Source of the DNA: CAYGWP01 sp964353455
Lineage (GTDB): Bacteria; Planctomycetota; Phycisphaerae; FEN-1346
Assembly: GCA_964353455.1 (NCBI GenBank)
Contig: CAYGWP010000530.1
Location: forward strand, 1 to 7,459
Reading direction: 5' to 3'
DNA: 7,459 nt
Part shown: positions 4,526-7,459 of the stretch, in pieces
How positions within the stretch are numbered: position 1 is the stretch's first letter
Layout of the letters: each line of letters begins with the position of its first letter
Made by a program: the position numbers and the translations under genes
Notes under the pieces: model-generated
Told to the model about the DNA's origin: nothing
What the model saw: the letters and a program-made list of their open reading frames with translations, nothing else
Database searches by the model: none

Positions 4526-6190
4526 ATGAACGCCTGGCAACTATTCAAGCGGTTCTGGGTCCACGCGGTCCTCGTCGCGGGCTGCGCGGTCTTTGCGTTC
4601 CCGTTCCTCTGGCTGGTGAGCACCTCGGCCAAGCGAAACGAGGAACTGGCGGTCTATCCGCCCAGGTGGATTCCGCGGCTGCCGGCGTCCTCGGACCGGG
4701 GACCGTTCATCGACGGCGGCGCGTATGACCCGACGGAGCCGCCGAAGCAACTCTCCGAGTCCGACTGGCAGCGGGTGCGACTCAAGATCGACGAGGCCCT
4801 CTGGGTCGCCGCCTGCGAGAGACTTGGCCCCGCCCGCCTGGATGCCGGCCGCGCGATGGCCGATGACACCTACTTCCGCCCGCAGATGATCCGCGCCCTC
4901 TGGACACAGGCCGTCGAGGTCGTCCCGGACGACGTGTGGAAGAACGCCGACGCCCTGCCCGCATTCCTCGGCCGCGCGGTCACCGCCGAGATGGTCGAGC
5001 GGGCGTGGAACAACATCGTCCGGCGCCTGGCGGTCGGGGCGCTCAAGATCCGGCTCAGTTCCAACGACCTCGCCCAGCCGCTGGAGACCACCGGCTGGCA
5101 GACCGTCGGACCGGCCCGCCTTGCGGCCGGCACGGATGAGGGCGAACCTTCGGAGCAGATCGCCTACGATTTCGCCGAGGCCGCAACGTTCTCCCTCGTC
5201 CAGACGCTGCGACTGCCCGAGACGGCCGAGAACGTGCGGGCGCTGAACATCCCCATCCACTCCGACTCCACCTGGCACCGGGTCGAAGTGACGGTCGAGA
5301 GCGGCGGCAGGGTCTTCCGGGCCGAACGCCCCCTCTGGATGGACATCCGCTCGTGGCAGGAGGTCGAGTACACCTTCGTTCCGCCGGCGTACCGCGGCAC
5401 CCGGTCCATCACACTTGAACCTGTCGAGGGCGCGGCCACCGACGTGACCGACCCTAAGGCGGTGCGGCTGACGCTGACGTGGAACCGGTCAAGCCCGCTG
5501 CGGGCCGCACTGGACAAATACATCGACAGTTACAGATGGGCACTGAGGTACATCCCGTTCGACGTGCAACTCCGGAACACGATCATCCTGGTGGTGCTGA
5601 ACGTGTTGGGTCAACTCTTCGCGTGCAGCCTTGCGGCATACGCCTTTGCGCGCCTGAAGTTCTGGGGCCGCGACGTGCTGTTCGGCCTCCTGCTTGCGAC
5701 CATGATGCTGCCCGGCCAGGTGACGATGATCCCGCAGTTCATCCTCTGGAAGACGCTGGGCTGGTACAACACGCTGAGGCCGCTGTGGGTGCCGGCGTGG
5801 TTCGGGGCGGCGTTCTTCATCTTTCTCCTGAGGCAGTTCTTCATGACGATTCCGAAGGAGATGGAGGAGGCGGCGAAGATCGACGGCTGCGGCTTCTTCG
5901 GCATCTACTGGCGGATCATGCTGCCGCTGGCCGCACCGGCCCTGGCGACCGTGGCGATCTTCTCGTTCATGGGCGCGTGGAACGAGTTCGTCGGCCCGCT
6001 GGTGTACCTGTCGGACGAGCGGCTGTTTCCCCTGTCGCTCGGCCTGAACCAGTTCCGCCAGGAGCAGTCGGCCGAGTGGTCGTGGCTGATGGCCGCATCC
6101 ACTCTGATGATGCTCCCCGTGATAGCCGTGTTCTTCTTCTGCCAGCGATACTTCATCCAGGGCGTGACGCTGACGGGGCTGAAGGGATAG
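4526..6190 (+). CDS. MalG-type carbohydrate ABC transporter permease with a large extracytoplasmic insertion
   Basis: This is an inner-membrane subunit of a CUT1-type sugar importer. It would normally pair with a MalF-type permease, a binding protein and an ATPase. Membrane segments lie near residues 12-33, 351-372, 383-405, 420-437, 468-488 and 521-539. The EAA loop that contacts the ATPase is intact: EEAAKIDGCGFFGIYWRIMLP, starting at 447. At 554 residues it is about twice the family's usual 270-300. The extra roughly 280 residues (about 51-333) sit between the end of the TM1 segment (YPPRWIP) and the usual pre-TM2 stretch (YRWALRYIPFDVQLRNT), so they should face outside. The first half of the insert looks helical. 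The second (about 210-320) looks beta-rich, like a carbohydrate-binding jelly roll, though I recognise no specific family. The ATG has GGTGA 4 bases upstream, as the end of an extended Shine-Dalgarno site. No partner genes are in view and the substrate is unknown. Confidence 0.92.
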   Translation: MNAWQLFKRFWVHAVLVAGCAVFAFPFLWLVSTSAKRNEELAVYPPRWIPRLPASSDRGPFIDGGAYDPTEPPKQLSESDWQRVRLKIDEALWVAACERLGPARLDAGRAMADDTYFRPQMIRALWTQAVEVVPDDVWKNADALPAFLGRAVTAEMVERAWNNIVRRLAVGALKIRLSSNDLAQPLETTGWQTVGPARLAAGTDEGEPSEQIAYDFAEAATFSLVQTLRLPETAENVRALNIPIHSDSTWHRVEVTVESGGRVFRAERPLWMDIRSWQEVEYTFVPPAYRGTRSITLEPVEGAATDVTDPKAVRLTLTWNRSSPLRAALDKYIDSYRWALRYIPFDVQLRNTIILVVLNVLGQLFACSLAAYAFARLKFWGRDVLFGLLLATMMLPGQVTMIPQFILWKTLGWYNTLRPLWVPAWFGAAFFIFLLRQFFMTIPKEMEEAAKIDGCGFFGIYWRIMLPLAAPALATVAIFSFMGAWNEFVGPLVYLSDERLFPLSLGLNQFRQEQSAEWSWLMAASTLMMLPVIAVFFFCQRYFIQGVTLTGLKG

Positions 6191-6278
6191 GCCGTCCGGC
6201 CGTTTCGGGACGCATAACCTTGGCGTGCGGGTCAAACAGCGACCGCGCGGGCTGGGAGCGCTTCGGCCGGCCGCGCAA

Positions 6279-6310
6279 GGGGGAAAAGCAGAATGTCCCT
6301 TTTTTCCTCC
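6279..6310 (+). repeat. imperfect hairpin downstream of the permease
   Basis: GGGGGAAAA (6279-6287) can pair with TTTTCCTCC (6302-6310) with one G-U pair and a 14-base loop containing GCAGAATGTCCC. The GCAGAATGTCCC word, read either way, resembles repeats I associate with REP-type transposase (RAYT) neighbourhoods. That association is from memory only. There is no T-run after the stem on the plus strand, so it is a poor terminator. Confidence 0.4.
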
Positions 6311-6339
6311 ACGCCACGGGGACGAAATGGCAGGTTCCG

Positions 6340-6367
6340 GCGCGGTGGGTCAGGAGACCCATCGCGC
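6340..6367 (+). repeat. hairpin repeat, copy 2, downstream of the permease
   Basis: GCGCGGTGGGTC (6340-6351) pairs with GACCCATCGCGC (6356-6367) over 12 base pairs with one G-U pair and an AGGA tetraloop. It is the more complete relative of the hairpin at 4482-4508 and has the same orientation. It lies 150 bases past the permease stop. Its function is unknown. Confidence 0.75.
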
Positions 6368-6654
6368 AAAGCAGCAAGTGGCGTTGTAGTAGGATCGGTC
6401 ATTCGCGTTGATATTATGCAGCGATGTTGCCGCAGGTAAACACTCCCTTCAGAGATGACCAAATTGGAGGGAATGCCTTTAATTTCGGGTAGTTTTGCTG
6501 CCGCTCGGCTGATTGAGCCCCCAAACGCGTTTCTTTTCCGCAACAGCGCTTCGCATCGAGGCTTTGTAGCCACAACGGATTCCAATGCTGCTAATCCATG
6601 ATCCGCCAGACACTTGCGCGCCCTGGCCAAGCGAAAACCGCTGAAAGCCAGTCC

Positions 6655-6670
6655 TTGGCATCCGGTTTGC
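6655..6670 (+). promoter_or_regulatory. sigma-54-like -24/-12 promoter for the PEP-CTERM gene
   Basis: TTGGCATCCGGTTTGC contains the TGGCA and TTGC elements of sigma-54 promoters. The invariant GG (6657-6658) and GC (6669-6670) are separated by exactly 10 bases, as required. Transcription would start near 6682 and leave a leader of about 130 bases before the ATG at 6813. PEP-CTERM genes are known to be controlled by sigma-54 with PrsK/PrsR in some bacteria, which fits. The -24 side departs from consensus after TGGCA, and chance occurrence is possible. Confidence 0.45.
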
Positions 6671-6696
6671 CCACAAGGACTTTGTCTGGTGTTGCG

Positions 6697-6720
6697 GGCT
6701 CGCCCCTGGAGGGGCAAGCC
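6697..6720 (+). repeat. hairpin in the presumed leader of the PEP-CTERM gene
   Basis: GGCTCGCCCC (6697-6706) pairs with GGGGCAAGCC (6711-6720) with one mismatch and a TGGA tetraloop. It lies about 15 bases past the start of transcription predicted from the sigma-54-like site and 92 bases before the start codon. No T-run follows. It may be an mRNA-stability element or a dispersed repeat. Confidence 0.45.
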
Positions 6721-6812
6721 AACTTTCCTCACGCTCAACGCAATGGCCATGCGGACCAGTGGGGCCGCATCGCCGAGCACGAGAAGCGATGGACCTTGAA
6801 GGGGACCAACCC

Positions 6813-7459
6813 ATGCGGAACCTTGTAACCATCACGGCCGTGCTGCTGTTGGGGTCCAGTTTCGTTCTTGCGGATGATCTTTTCCCTCCCCCTTGGCGTG
6901 GTTCGCCGAATACGTTGAGCGCCGAGTGGAATGCGTGGACCGGGTTCCCTGGCGACATGTCCCCTGACTCTTGGCAGGCGACTCCGCCGGGGCCCAGGGC
7001 CCCTTGGGCCGAGGCAACCGCCGAGACCCTGCTGCTAAGCGAGTACGCCGGCCGGGGGAATGTCCTGAAGATCCCGGACGAAGGCCCCACCGGCATCGAG
7101 AGAATTGTCTTCCAGCTCGACAACTACGATCAGTCCAACCGCACCAAAGTCGTTCGGATGCAGTTCACTTGGTTTGAGGAGGTCATGTACCCGAATGCGG
7201 CATGGCTGGCCGACCTGAACGTCTGGACCGATGCAGGCGGTCCCTTCCAACCGGCATTCACGGAGGTGGGGCACACGTACGACTCCATCACGGGTTGGGC
7301 TGTGTATGCGTACGAGTTCACTCTTGAGCCAAACCCCGCTTGGGAGCGGATTCAAGCCGATCTCGCGACAGTTGCCGCTTGGGAGGTGTATCTGGACCAG
7401 GTCGTCATCGACACGATGTGCGTGCCCGAGCCGGCCACGCTGTCGCTGCTGGCCCTGGG
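6813..7459 (+). CDS. secreted PEP-CTERM sorting-domain protein (C-terminus beyond the right edge)
   Basis: The visible 215 residues start with a short signal peptide: MRN, a hydrophobic stretch, and a likely cut after SSFVLA at residue 20. The mature part is rich in Trp, Pro and short beta-like segments (VVRMQFTWFEEV, WAVYAYEFTLEP, AWEVYLDQVVID) and carries no catalytic motif that I recognise. The end, VPEPATLSLLAL from residue 204, is the start of a PEP-CTERM domain. Such domains hold a membrane helix and a basic tail and are processed by an exosortase, placing the protein at the cell surface or in the extracellular matrix. The helix and Arg-rich tail would lie just past the window edge. The ATG has AAGGGG (6799-6804) 8 bases upstream. 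Its G+C is lower than that of the housekeeping genes. A sigma-54-like promoter lies upstream. Its role is unknown; no exosortase gene is in view. Confidence 0.85.
   Translation, partial: MRNLVTITAVLLLGSSFVLADDLFPPPWRGSPNTLSAEWNAWTGFPGDMSPDSWQATPPGPRAPWAEATAETLLLSEYAGRGNVLKIPDEGPTGIERIVFQLDNYDQSNRTKVVRMQFTWFEEVMYPNAAWLADLNVWTDAGGPFQPAFTEVGHTYDSITGWAVYAYEFTLEPNPAWERIQADLATVAAWEVYLDQVVIDTMCVPEPATLSLLAL

Larger units (their letters stand above)
6191..6812. other. 622-base gap without a convincing gene
   Basis: The first half is a mosaic of hairpins: 6279-6310 and 6340-6367. The second half (from about 6368) has lower G+C, near 50 percent over 6421-6540 by hand count. It holds small inverted repeats at 6650-6681 and 6697-6720 and a sigma-54-like site at 6655-6670. 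Open frames exist on both strands, including one of about 180 codons on the minus strand. None has a good ribosome site, a recognisable family or consistent codon use. Confidence 0.6.

Noticed and set aside
2914..4632. 572-codon open frame on the minus strand
   Set aside because: It lies opposite hisD and the permease start. It is a typical antisense shadow of GC-rich coding sequence, with a biased, low-complexity composition and no family likeness.
6232..6780. 182-codon minus-strand frame in the gap before the PEP-CTERM gene
   Set aside because: It has no recognisable domain or good ribosome site, and it runs through several hairpin repeats. It could be a relic, but I cannot support it as a gene.
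6479..7123. 214-codon minus-strand frame overlapping the PEP-CTERM gene
   Set aside because: The plus-strand frame has a signal peptide, a ribosome site and a PEP-CTERM motif, so the minus frame is a shadow.

Overview
The window looks like part of a GC-rich chromosome from the Planctomycetota (Phycisphaerae-like) or a close relative. This is an inference. It rests on a secreted protein ending in the sorting motif VPEPATLSLLAL (a PEP-CTERM protein), on high G+C coding sequence, and on intergenic regions full of hairpin repeats. No rRNA or other taxonomic marker is present.

Left part (1-1101): two genes read leftward. A NifU/IscU-type iron-sulfur cluster scaffold is cut by the left edge and has its own good sigma-70-type promoter. 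Upstream of it is a small PilZ-domain protein. A divergent region of about 200 bases then leads into the rightward genes.

Middle (1102-4308): three rightward housekeeping genes, each with a non-ATG start and a clear Shine-Dalgarno site. They are cysteine synthase (GTG), nucleoside diphosphate kinase (TTG) and histidinol dehydrogenase (GTG). Their active-site residues are intact. Strong -35/-10 or -10 sites precede cysK and hisD, so they look like separate transcription units. The gaps hold a word-repeat region (2043-2191), a perfect 26-base palindrome (2692-2717) and a nested inverted repeat able to form about 44 base pairs (2758-2869).

Right part (4309-7459): a repeat-rich gap leads to a MalG-type sugar ABC permease of 554 residues, about twice the family's usual length. 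The excess is about 280 residues inserted in the first extracytoplasmic loop. No partner permease, binding protein or ATPase gene is in the window. Similar short hairpins lie on both sides of the gene (4482-4508 and 6340-6367). A gap of about 620 bases follows; its second half has lower G+C, with a sigma-54-like -24/-12 site at 6655-6670. Then comes the PEP-CTERM protein gene, cut by the right edge.

Functionally, cysK (cysteine supply) and nifU (Fe-S assembly, which uses cysteine sulfur) make a plausible neighbourhood. The other genes look unrelated. The items most worth a second look are the enlarged permease, the sigma-54-like site before the PEP-CTERM gene, and the hairpin repeat families. 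I did not find an obviously new multi-gene system.
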